From the NCBI GenBank assembly GCA_902775835.1, contig CACYNZ010000002.1:1-32285 (forward strand): 32,285 bases of DNA. Reading direction: 5' to 3'. A model generated the notes under the pieces. That model was not told the DNA's origin. It was given only the letters and a program-made list of their open reading frames with translations, and ran no database searches. Positions 25,922 to 32,019 of the stretch are shown here, piece after piece. The translations under genes and the position numbers were made by a program. How positions within the stretch are numbered: the stretch's first letter is position 1; every line of letters starts with the position of its first letter. Source of the DNA: an uncultured Eubacteriales bacterium (lineage in GTDB: Bacteria; Bacillota_A; Clostridia; Christensenellales; Aristaeellaceae).

Positions 25922-25950
25922 AATATAGCACGGCCCGGAAACCGTGTCAA
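25922..25950 (-). promoter_or_regulatory. glnA promoter
   Basis: Minus-strand TTGACA (25945-25950) and TATATT (25922-25927) have a 17-bp spacer and TGC before the -10 (extended -10). A stronger sigma-A promoter could hardly be drawn, which makes a downstream brake on expression likely. Confidence 0.9.
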
Positions 25951-25952
25951 GC

Positions 25953-25998
25953 GTTTTTGCTGTTTTCAGATTGTATTCCTGCTGTTTTTCCTGTTTTC
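25953..25998 (-). promoter_or_regulatory. Two A-tract direct repeats upstream of the glnA promoter
   Basis: On the minus strand a 15-mer GAAAACAGSAAAAAC occurs at 25984-25998 and 25953-25967, with 14 of 15 bases identical, 31 bp apart (three helical turns). The nearer copy ends 2 bp before the -35, exactly where an UP element sits. The farther copy could bind a second alpha-CTD or an activator. Confidence 0.45.
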
Positions 25999-26026
25999 TA
26001 ACCTTAAACTACATAATAAGTATAAG

Positions 26027-26052
26027 TGCAATTTTCAAATCATGAAATTGCA
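26027..26052. promoter_or_regulatory. Inverted repeat TGCAATTT/AAATTGCA between the glnA and asnB promoters
   Basis: TGCAATTT (26027-26034) and AAATTGCA (26045-26052) form an 8-bp dyad with a 10-bp centre, ending 9 bp before the asnB -35 box. The position suits an operator for a dimeric regulator. No known nitrogen-regulator consensus (for example GlnR) is matched. Confidence 0.4.
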
Positions 26053-26061
26053 TTTTTCCTC

Positions 26062-26090
26062 TTGACACCGGTTTCATGCCGTGCTACCAT
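26062..26090 (+). promoter_or_regulatory. asnB-guaA promoter
   Basis: TTGACA (26062-26067) and TACCAT (26085-26090) have a 17-bp spacer, with TGC before the -10. Transcription should start near 26097, giving a leader of about 280 nt that contains the T-box. Confidence 0.8.
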
Positions 26091-26103
26091 GCACCCAATT
26101 TCA

Positions 26104-26340
26104 CAGACAAAGCGATGCGGAAGCAGAGTAGCCGGGCCCAGAGCATCCCAGAGAGCGGGCGCTGATGGAAATCCCGTATGCACATCCCGGTGAAGAACCC
26201 TTCCAAGCCCAAGCCGAACGCCGGATGGTCAGTAGGGGCGGCGGGGAGACGACCCGTTACAAGCGTCAGGGCTTGACTGAGCCCGGAAAGAGAAGCAAAT
26301 CAGGTGGCACCACGGAGCGGCGGCCTTCGTCCTGAAATAT
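26104..26340 (+). promoter_or_regulatory. T-box riboswitch upstream of asnB
   Basis: Stem I pairs GGAAG/CTTCC (26119-26123 with 26200-26204), CCGGG/CCCGG, GCAT/ATGC and CGGG/CCCG. The loop-E bases AGTA (26127-26130) and GAA (26192-26194) and the apical GCTGATGGAAAT are in place. The specifier follows: either GAA at 26195-26197 or AAC (Asn) at 26196-26198. The tRNA-acceptor element is perfect. It has helix A1 TCAGG/CCTGA (26300-26304 with 26331-26335), the 7-nt bulge TGGCACC (26305-26311) and helix A2 ACGGAG/CTTCGT (26312-26317 with 26325-26330). The bulge C at 26308 would pair with a tRNA discriminator G, as in tRNA-Asn. T-boxes sense uncharged tRNA and turn on the gene; Asn control of asparagine synthetase is the expected pairing. 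Confidence 0.93.
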
Positions 26341-26376
26341 CAGAACGACAGCCGACCATGAACGGAGGTGCCTTTT

Positions 26377-27957
26377 ATGTGTTCCATTTTCGGCGTAACC
26401 AGCAGACAGATCGATCCCGAACTTCTGAAGACCTGCTTTGAACGCACCCTGTCCCGGGGACCGGACATGAGCCGGTTTGAGGAGATTCCCGGCGGGTATC
26501 TCGGCTTCCACCGGCTGGCCATCATGGGTCTTGACGAGCGCGGCATGCAGCCCTTCCATCTGGACCGGGACGCGGTGGTCTGCAACGGAGAACTGTATGG
26601 GTTCCGCCCGCTGCGGGACCGTCTTCTGGCCAGATATGAACTGCAGAGCCAGTCCGACTGTGAAATTCTTCTGCCGCTGTATCATGAATACGGCGTGGAA
26701 ATGTTCAAAACCCTGGACGCCGAGTTTGCGCTCCTGCTCTGGGACGGGCAGGCCGGAAAACTGATCGCGGCCCGGGATCCCATCGGCATCCGTCCCCTGT
26801 ACTACGGCCGTCTCTCCGACGGGGAATGGGCCTTTGCCAGTGAGCCCAAGAACCTCATGGGACTCTGCGGGCAGATCCTGCCCTTTCCTCCGGGACACTA
26901 CTGGATGGACGGACAGTTCATTCAGTACGCGGACCCGGCCTATGTGGGCTACTTCACCATGAAGACCGAGGATGAGGTCTGCGCCAAGCTGCGCCGGCTG
27001 CTCATGGACGGCGTGCAGAAGCGCCTGGACGCCGACGCGCCTGTGGGGTTCCTGCTCTCCGGCGGCCTTGACTCTTCCCTGGTATGCGCCATTGCCCAGA
27101 ACATGCTCCCCCATCCCATCCGTACCTTTGCCATCGGCATGGACCTGGACGCCATCGACCTCAAGTATGCCCGCATGGCAGCCGATTACATCGGCAGCGA
27201 GCACACGGAGGTCATCATCAGCGAGAAGGATGTGCTGGAAGCTCTCCCCCGGGTGGTGGAACTGCTCGGCACCTGGGACATCACCACCATCCGTGCCAGC
27301 ATCGGCATGTATCTGGTCTGCAGATGGATCCATGAGCACACGGATGTCCGGGTACTGCTCACCGGGGAAATCTCCGACGAACTGTTCGGGTACAAGTACA
27401 CGGATTTCGCGCCGTCCGCCGCTGCCTTCCAGGAAGAAGCCGAAAAGCGCATCCGGGAGCTGCACGTGTACGATGTTCTGCGCGCGGACCGATGCATTTC
27501 CGTCAACTCGCTGGAGGCACGGGTACCCTTCGGGGATCTCAAGTTCGTGCGCTACGCCATGAGCATTGATCCCGAGCTGAAATTGAACACGCACCAGATG
27601 GGTAAGTATCTCATCCGCAAGGCCTTTGCCGAGGACCATATCCTGCCTGACGAAATTCTGTGGCGCCAGAAGGCCGCATTTTCCGACGCCGTAGGCCACA
27701 GCATGGTCAACGATCTGAAGGCTTATGCAGAAAGGACATATTCAGACAAGGAATTTGCGCTTCGCTCGTCGAAGTATGACTACCGCCGTCCCTTTACCAA
27801 GGAAAGCCTTCTCTACCGCGAGCTGTTTGAACAGTACTATCCCGGGCAGGCCCGCATGATCCCGGATTACTGGATGCCCAACAGGTCCTGGCCCGGATGC
27901 GACGTGGATGACCCGTCCGCCAGAGTGCTGGCCAACTATGGAGACAGCGGCAAATAA
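26377..27957 (+). CDS. asnB: Asparagine synthase (glutamine-hydrolysing)
   Basis: This 526-residue enzyme makes asparagine from aspartate, glutamine and ATP. The type II glutaminase domain starts MCSIFGV with the nucleophile Cys directly after Met. It includes [14 protein letters not shown] and CNGELYGF. The synthetase domain has the PP-loop [11 protein letters not shown] (SGGLDSS at 228-234) and [13 protein letters not shown], with [10 protein letters not shown] further on. ATG at 26377 is chosen, not the in-frame GTG at 26368, because Cys must be second and CGGAGG lies 8 bases before the ATG. The T-box leader precedes it, and guaA follows after 23 bp in the same operon. It closely resembles E. 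coli AsnB. Confidence 0.96.
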   Translation: MCSIFGVTSRQIDPELLKTCFERTLSRGPDMSRFEEIPGGYLGFHRLAIMGLDERGMQPFHLDRDAVVCNGELYGFRPLRDRLLARYELQSQSDCEILLPLYHEYGVEMFKTLDAEFALLLWDGQAGKLIAARDPIGIRPLYYGRLSDGEWAFASEPKNLMGLCGQILPFPPGHYWMDGQFIQYADPAYVGYFTMKTEDEVCAKLRRLLMDGVQKRLDADAPVGFLLSGGLDSSLVCAIAQNMLPHPIRTFAIGMDLDAIDLKYARMAADYIGSEHTEVIISEKDVLEALPRVVELLGTWDITTIRASIGMYLVCRWIHEHTDVRVLLTGEISDELFGYKYTDFAPSAAAFQEEAEKRIRELHVYDVLRADRCISVNSLEARVPFGDLKFVRYAMSIDPELKLNTHQMGKYLIRKAFAEDHILPDEILWRQKAAFSDAVGHSMVNDLKAYAERTYSDKEFALRSSKYDYRRPFTKESLLYRELFEQYYPGQARMIPDYWMPNRSWPGCDVDDPSARVLANYGDSGK

Positions 27958-27980
27958 CACTTTTTTCAGGAGACATGCCT

Positions 27981-29525
27981 ATGCAGAAACACGAAACCAT
28001 CATCATCCTGGACTTCGGCGGCCAGTACACTCAGCTCATTGCCCGCCGGGTACGGGAAAACCACGTCTATTCCGAAGTGGTTCCCTGGAACATGCCGGCC
28101 CGGGAAATCGCCGAGCGCCATCCTGTCGGCATCATTCTCTCCGGCGGACCGTCCAGCGTGCATGACGCGAACGCGCCTCAGTGCGATCCGGCGGTCTTCA
28201 CCTCAGGCGTCCCGGTGCTCGGCATCTGCTACGGCATGCAGCTGACCAGCCATATGCTCGGCGGGACCGTGGAGCGGGCAAAGGAAAGGGAATACGGCAG
28301 AGTCAGCGTCCAGATGAAGGAGCAGACCGGCCTGCTCTCCGGCATGCGTCCCATCTCATCCTGCTGGATGAGTCACACCTGGCAGGTAAGCGCGCTTCCC
28401 GGCGGTTTCCGGGCCATTGCCGGAACAGAGAACTGCCCTGTTGCCGCCATGGCAGACGATGAAAAGCAGATCTTCGGCGTACAGTTTCATCCCGAAGTCA
28501 CGCATACGGAAGAAGGCGGGAAGCTGATCCGCAATTTCCTGTATGATATCTGCCACTGCAGCGGTGACTGGACCATGGATGCCTTTGCCGAGTCCGCCAT
28601 CCGCCAGGTCCGGGAAGCCGTCGGCGAAAACGGCACCGTGCTGCTTGCACTGTCCGGCGGCGTCGACTCCTCTGTGGCTGCCGCCCTCATCTACCGGGCC
28701 ATCGGCCAGCGTCTGACATGCGTGTTTGTGGATCACGGACTACTGCGCAAAGGGGAAAGCGAACAGGTCTGTCATGTATTCGGCCATCTCTTCCCGGTCC
28801 GCTTTATCCGCGCTGATGCGTCCGAACGCTTTTTCAGGGATCTTGCCGGCGTCAGCGACCCGGAGCAGAAACGCCACATCATCGGCCACGATTTTATTGA
28901 AGTATTCCGGGAAGAAGCAAAAAAGCTCGGAAAGCTTGATTATTTCGCCCAGGGCACCATCTATCCGGATGTAATCGAGAGCGGCCAGGGCACCAATGCA
29001 GCCGTGATCAAGAGTCACCACAATGTTGGCGGCCTGCCCAAGGAGCTCGGGTTTACCGAACTTATCGAGCCTCTGCGGATGCTGTTCAAGGATGAAGTCC
29101 GTGCGCTGGGCGAAACCCTGGGACTTCCTAAGGAACTGGTGTGGCGCCAGCCTTTCCCTGGACCGGGACTTGCCATCCGTGTAATCGGTGAAATCACACC
29201 GGAAAAAGTCCACATTGTCCGCGAAAGCGATGCCATTTTCCGCGATGAAATCAGCAAAGCCGGCCTGGAGCGCCAGGTGAATCAGTACTTTACCGTACTG
29301 ACAGGCGTCCACAGTGTCGGAGTCATGGGCGATGAACGGACCTATGACTATACCATCGCCCTGCGTGCCGTCACCACGGATGATTTCATGACCGCAGACT
29401 GGGCACGCCTGCCCTATGATGTTATTGCCACCGTATCTTCGCGTATTGTGAATGAAGTCCCCCGGGCCAGCCGAGTGGTGTTTGATGTGACAACAAAACC
29501 GCCGGCCAGCATCGAGTGGGAATGA
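27981..29525 (+). CDS. guaA: GMP synthase (glutamine-hydrolysing)
   Basis: This 514-residue enzyme converts XMP to GMP with glutamine and ATP. The class I glutaminase domain begins [21 protein letters not shown] and has Cys83 in LGICYGMQ and His170/Glu172 in GVQFHPE. The ATP-pyrophosphatase domain has [15 protein letters not shown] (SGGVDS at 225-230), and the C-terminal dimerisation domain ends in the conserved KPPASIEWE. The usual MSH(G/T)D motif reads MSHTW, an unusual change. ATG at 27981 is 8 bases after AGGAG; ATG at 27975 is only 2 bases from it. It shares the asnB operon, so its expression may depend partly on the T-box. No terminator is seen after it. Confidence 0.96.
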   Translation: MQKHETIIILDFGGQYTQLIARRVRENHVYSEVVPWNMPAREIAERHPVGIILSGGPSSVHDANAPQCDPAVFTSGVPVLGICYGMQLTSHMLGGTVERAKEREYGRVSVQMKEQTGLLSGMRPISSCWMSHTWQVSALPGGFRAIAGTENCPVAAMADDEKQIFGVQFHPEVTHTEEGGKLIRNFLYDICHCSGDWTMDAFAESAIRQVREAVGENGTVLLALSGGVDSSVAAALIYRAIGQRLTCVFVDHGLLRKGESEQVCHVFGHLFPVRFIRADASERFFRDLAGVSDPEQKRHIIGHDFIEVFREEAKKLGKLDYFAQGTIYPDVIESGQGTNAAVIKSHHNVGGLPKELGFTELIEPLRMLFKDEVRALGETLGLPKELVWRQPFPGPGLAIRVIGEITPEKVHIVRESDAIFRDEISKAGLERQVNQYFTVLTGVHSVGVMGDERTYDYTIALRAVTTDDFMTADWARLPYDVIATVSSRIVNEVPRASRVVFDVTTKPPASIEWE

Positions 29526-29838
29526 GTGCCAGAATGGCGAAACCCCTTATACCGCAACGCTTTCAGCCCTCTCCAAAGTGGCTCTGATAAAGGAATGATA
29601 AAGTTTTCCGGAAAAAGGTCACATCGTCCCAATGTCCGGTGGTTGTGGGGTTGAAAGACCGAAAACCAGATCGGAGGGCTTTTGTGTCAGTCTTTATTCT
29701 TCGGTTTTCTGCCGCGTCTGGAACGAGTAGGCTCTTCCGCCGGGATCGGAACACGGATACTGGTACTCCAAATGAAAAGGTTCGGATAATAATGAAAGCG
29801 CCGCCCGTGTGGACGACGCCTGTAAGTCAATCATATGT
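29526..29838. other. Intergenic region after guaA, probable island boundary
   Basis: These 313 bp contain no credible gene. A 12-bp palindrome TTTTCCGGAAAA lies at 29604-29615. A short minus-strand open stretch ends at 29687 with a basic tail containing RGRKPK, like an AT-hook. It has no usual start, and its upstream part is the terminator hairpin of the next operon, so it may be a remnant. No terminator for guaA is evident. Sequence to the right becomes clearly more AT-rich than the genes to the left. Confidence 0.5.
29791..29819 (-). terminator. Intrinsic terminator of the sigma/anti-sigma operon
   Basis: Minus-strand stem GCGTCGTCC/GGGCGGCGC (29811-29819 with 29798-29806; two G-U pairs, loop ACAC) is followed by TTTCATTATTA. 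It lies 19 bp after the stop codon of the anti-sigma-like gene. Confidence 0.65.
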
Positions 29839-30807
29839 TTATTTGGAGAATATCTCGATCAAGTCACTCTCTGTCAGTTGTGTTGCACCAATATCAATTT
29901 GATACTCATCATAAGTTTCCGTCATGGGCTCCATATTCATACCCGTAAACTGAAGATCATCCTGAGGAACAGACATCTTCTTCCGCATTACCAGATTGCT
30001 GGTCACAAAATCCCTGTTAGCAGATTCGATGATAAGTGCATTTTCCATTCCTTCAACTTGTACAACATGTGCGGCCTGGCCTTCATCGATGCTGAATTCG
30101 TATTGATGAGGATCAGAAGCAGGTGTCATAAAGGCGTGTATGTAAATATGCTCTTTCTCATCATTAGTTTTAAAGGTTAAATCATAGGCCACCACAAAAT
30201 CCATTGACGGATCAACGCTGTAATGACTTTCTGTAAAACCTTCAGAATGAACCGTTTGAGAAGTCAGGACATACTCTCCCTGAGGAAGGCAGCCGTACTG
30301 TACATATCCTTTATCAAACACATATCCTTCAGGAATTTTTGCAGGGAGCGGAAAGTCAGGGGATGCATTCAGTAAAGCATTGAAATCCTCAACGGAACTG
30401 ATTTTCTGGATTCTACTTGACCAGGTTCCCTTATGTGCAGTACTGAGCAAGATCAGTTCCCGATCTTTTGAGTAATCCAGAAGCTCATAAAAGGCCGGAT
30501 CAATTTCATCCGGATCTGTAGTTGTTTGAGGTTCAGCAGTTGGCATAGGAGTTGCAGAGACCACGGTCGTTTCCTGTACTTCTCCAAGCCAGTTTACACG
30601 TCCGCCTAGACCAGCTGCCAGAGCAGTTGCCATCGCAAGAACAATAATAGCAACAATAATAACAGTTGCATGCGATATCTTTTTCACTTTGACTTCCTCC
30701 TTGTCTGAAGCAATGATACGCTGAGCAAGCCAGGGATCAGGCTCCAGACCAGAGAGCTGTCTATCAATAGCATCATGAAAATCATCGACTGAAATTTTCT
30801 TATTCAT
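29839..30807 (-). CDS. Membrane-anchored anti-sigma-factor-like protein
   Basis: This 322-residue protein has a cytoplasmic N-terminal segment of about 45 residues. One membrane helix follows (about 46-66, ATVIIVAIIVLAMATALAAG), then a large outside domain of about 250 residues. A Thr/Pro-rich linker (PMPTAEPQTTTDPDE) joins them. The topology and its place directly after an ECF sigma gene suggest an anti-sigma factor that holds the sigma until an envelope signal arrives. The outside domain recalls DUF4367-type sensors (PEGYVFDKGYVQYG), but I am not certain. ATG at 30807 is 8 bases after GGGAG. It overlaps the sigma gene by 8 bp, so translation is coupled. Codon use is more AT-rich than in the nitrogen genes. 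Confidence 0.75.
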   Translation of the reverse strand: MNKKISVDDFHDAIDRQLSGLEPDPWLAQRIIASDKEEVKVKKISHATVIIVAIIVLAMATALAAGLGGRVNWLGEVQETTVVSATPMPTAEPQTTTDPDEIDPAFYELLDYSKDRELILLSTAHKGTWSSRIQKISSVEDFNALLNASPDFPLPAKIPEGYVFDKGYVQYGCLPQGEYVLTSQTVHSEGFTESHYSVDPSMDFVVAYDLTFKTNDEKEHIYIHAFMTPASDPHQYEFSIDEGQAAHVVQVEGMENALIIESANRDFVTSNLVMRKKMSVPQDDLQFTGMNMEPMTETYDEYQIDIGATQLTESDLIEIFSK

Positions 30808-31324
30808 CAAGCTCTCTCCCTTCCAGCAAATTCTTCAGTTTATCCCTTCCTCGTTTCAAACGGCTGGAAACGGTTGACTGAGAAATGCTCAGTGTATCTG
30901 CAATGTCATTGACTTTCATTCCTTGGTAGTAATACAGCAGGATCACTTCTCGCAGTTTAAGCGGCAGCTTTATGACAGCTATCGCTAACTCTTCATCATC
31001 CTCATTTGTTTGAACTGCTTTGTTCGGCATCATTTCTGGTGTTACGTGGCGGTTAAGGAAACGGGACCATCCTGAGTGATTGATGTTATAGCATGTATTT
31101 ATTGCAATCCTCATGATCCACGTTTTCTCACTACTTTCACCCCGGAATGTGTTCATTCTCTGAAACACCTTCAGGAAGGTTTCCTGTACAGCATCCTCCG
31201 CTAACGATTTGTCGCAGAGATAGAGGTAACACATATGAAGAACCGATCTCTGATACTGATCAACAAGCTGTTCAAACTTCTGATTTCGATTCGGAGCAGT
31301 GTCAGGGCCCTTAACATTGCTCAC
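30800..31324 (-). CDS. ECF-type RNA polymerase sigma factor
   Basis: This 174-residue sigma-70 family factor has only regions 2 and 4. Region 2 contains FEQLVDQYQRSVLHMCYLYL, AEDAVQETFLKVFQRMNTFRG and EKTWIMRIAINTCYN. Region 4 has LPLKLREVILLYYYQGMKVN, then DIADTLSISQSTVSSRLKRGR, a clear helix-turn-helix. Such factors redirect polymerase to stress or envelope promoters. GTG at 31324 is chosen because a full AGGAGGTGATC ribosome binding site (31330-31340) lies just upstream. The ATG at 31348 would put that site inside the gene. It overlaps the anti-sigma-like gene that follows. The gene lies in the AT-rich segment that also holds phage debris. Confidence 0.9.
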   Translation of the reverse strand: MSNVKGPDTAPNRNQKFEQLVDQYQRSVLHMCYLYLCDKSLAEDAVQETFLKVFQRMNTFRGESSEKTWIMRIAINTCYNINHSGWSRFLNRHVTPEMMPNKAVQTNEDDEELAIAVIKLPLKLREVILLYYYQGMKVNDIADTLSISQSTVSSRLKRGRDKLKNLLEGRELDE

Positions 31325-31348
31325 GTGACGATCACCTCCTACACCCAT

Positions 31349-31831
31349 TTAGACAATCGAAGAAGGCAAAATATCGTATCCCGAAAAAATAAAGTTGGCG
31401 TGCTCTTGCATGCCACCCACAGAATACAATGAAACCAACATCAAAGGAACCGCCATCTCGGAGAAATCACAACGCTCGTCACATTCCCAGACCAGCTGAT
31501 CGCGTTCATGCCGGGTTTCAGTACCGGGAAATCCCCGGACATATGATCGTTCATCAGTGTAGTATTCAGGTATCAGGTTTGTTTTGGCATTCATCTGGAA
31601 ACGCCTGTCCCAGATTCCCCGGCGTACGCAGGCAACTGCGATGTATATCGACAGCACGATGAATACAATTCCTTCTCCGGCCAGCGTTTTGCAGTCTTGG
31701 CTTCCAAACAGGATGATTTGTATGATGATCGCGGCCTGCAGGCCCCAGAAGGCTATCCAACACCCATTGTGCTCCACCTTCAGCAGCTCCTGTTCCTGCA
31801 TCTCATCCAGGTTGCTCTTCTTCCTTCTCAT
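31349..31831 (-). CDS. Chimeric ORF: truncated small membrane protein joined to out-of-frame phage tail sequence
   Basis: The 160-residue frame is not one natural protein. Residues 1-86 (NLDEMQEQELLKVEHNGCW, two membrane helices at about 23-43 and 51-70, then RRGIWDRRFQMNAKTNL) look like the first half of small membrane proteins found beside XRE regulators (DUF6773-like, from memory). From about position 31573 on, the sequence in another frame is the end of a phage distal-tail protein, so the remaining residues are an accidental read-through. The last 30 codons start with ATG at the tail-gene stop (TGATG) and could be the start of a further phage gene. GGGAGGAGG precedes the ATG. Any product would lack the second half of its family. 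Confidence 0.6.
   Translation of the reverse strand: MRRKKSNLDEMQEQELLKVEHNGCWIAFWGLQAAIIIQIILFGSQDCKTLAGEGIVFIVLSIYIAVACVRRGIWDRRFQMNAKTNLIPEYYTDERSYVRGFPGTETRHERDQLVWECDERCDFSEMAVPLMLVSLYSVGGMQEHANFIFSGYDILPSSIV
31441..31572 (-). pseudogene. Phage distal tail protein (Dit-like) C-terminal remnant
   Basis: Read in the frame ending with TGA at 31443-31441, 43 residues run from YLNTTLMND through SGDFPVLKPGMNAISWSGN and VTSVVISPRWRFL. This is the classic C-terminus of siphovirus distal-tail proteins (FPVL-PGxNxIxWSGNVTSVxIxPRWR). The upstream frame is closed by TGA at 31575-31573, and the sequence before it belongs to the membrane-protein gene. A recombination joint must therefore lie at about 31573-31580. 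The preserved reading frame suggests a fairly recent event. Confidence 0.75.
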
Positions 31832-31979
31832 GCTCAGCCTCCTCCCAGAACAGATCGTTTAGCGTCACGCCGAGGGCACGACAGATCCTGTGTTGCACAG
31901 CTTGATCGATGGATTGAATTCCCCAGCTTCGATCAGACCGATGGAGTATGCTGGCTCGGCTGCGATTGACACGTTAAAA
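31803..31979 (-). pseudogene. Frameshifted, N-terminally truncated XRE (helix-turn-helix) regulator
   Basis: Two frames together give the end of an XRE regulator. GLIEAGEFNPSIKLC is in one, and ICRALGVTLNDLFWEEAE, then HEKEEQPG and a stop at 31805-31803, is in another. The join near CTGTGCAACACAGGATC has 8 nt where the family has 6, a 2-nt frameshift. A second shift separates the preceding VNRSRASI. The first half of the helix-turn-helix domain is missing, replaced by the Rrf2 promoter. Its end overlaps the following membrane-protein gene, the usual layout for such XRE/membrane pairs. Confidence 0.75.
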
Positions 31980-31994
31980 GTCCAGTTTTATAAT
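31966..31994 (+). promoter_or_regulatory. Perfect consensus promoter of the Rrf2-family gene
   Basis: TTGACA (31966-31971) and TATAAT (31989-31994) have a 17-bp spacer, both boxes perfect. The -35 overlaps the truncated end of the XRE remnant. Such a strong promoter before a regulator gene suggests repression by its own product. Confidence 0.9.
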
Positions 31995-32019
31995 AGATAT
32001 GATATGCGGAGGTGAGCAA

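Noticed and set aside
25847..26100. Glutamine riboswitch (glnA or downstream-peptide type)
   Set aside because: The glnA leader is too short for the aptamer, and the asnB leader is fully explained by a T-box.
26312..26376. Rho-independent terminator after the asnB T-box
   Set aside because: The only T run is TTTT at 26373-26376, after the GGTGCC segment that overlaps the ribosome site. A GGCACC/GGTGCC stem would have a loop of about 55 nt, so sequestration of the site fits better than termination.
29687..29838. Small AT-hook protein (tail RGRKPKNKD) on the minus strand
   Set aside because: Only a TTG could start it, there is no ribosome site, and its first part is the terminator hairpin of the sigma operon. 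It may be a remnant but cannot be called a gene.
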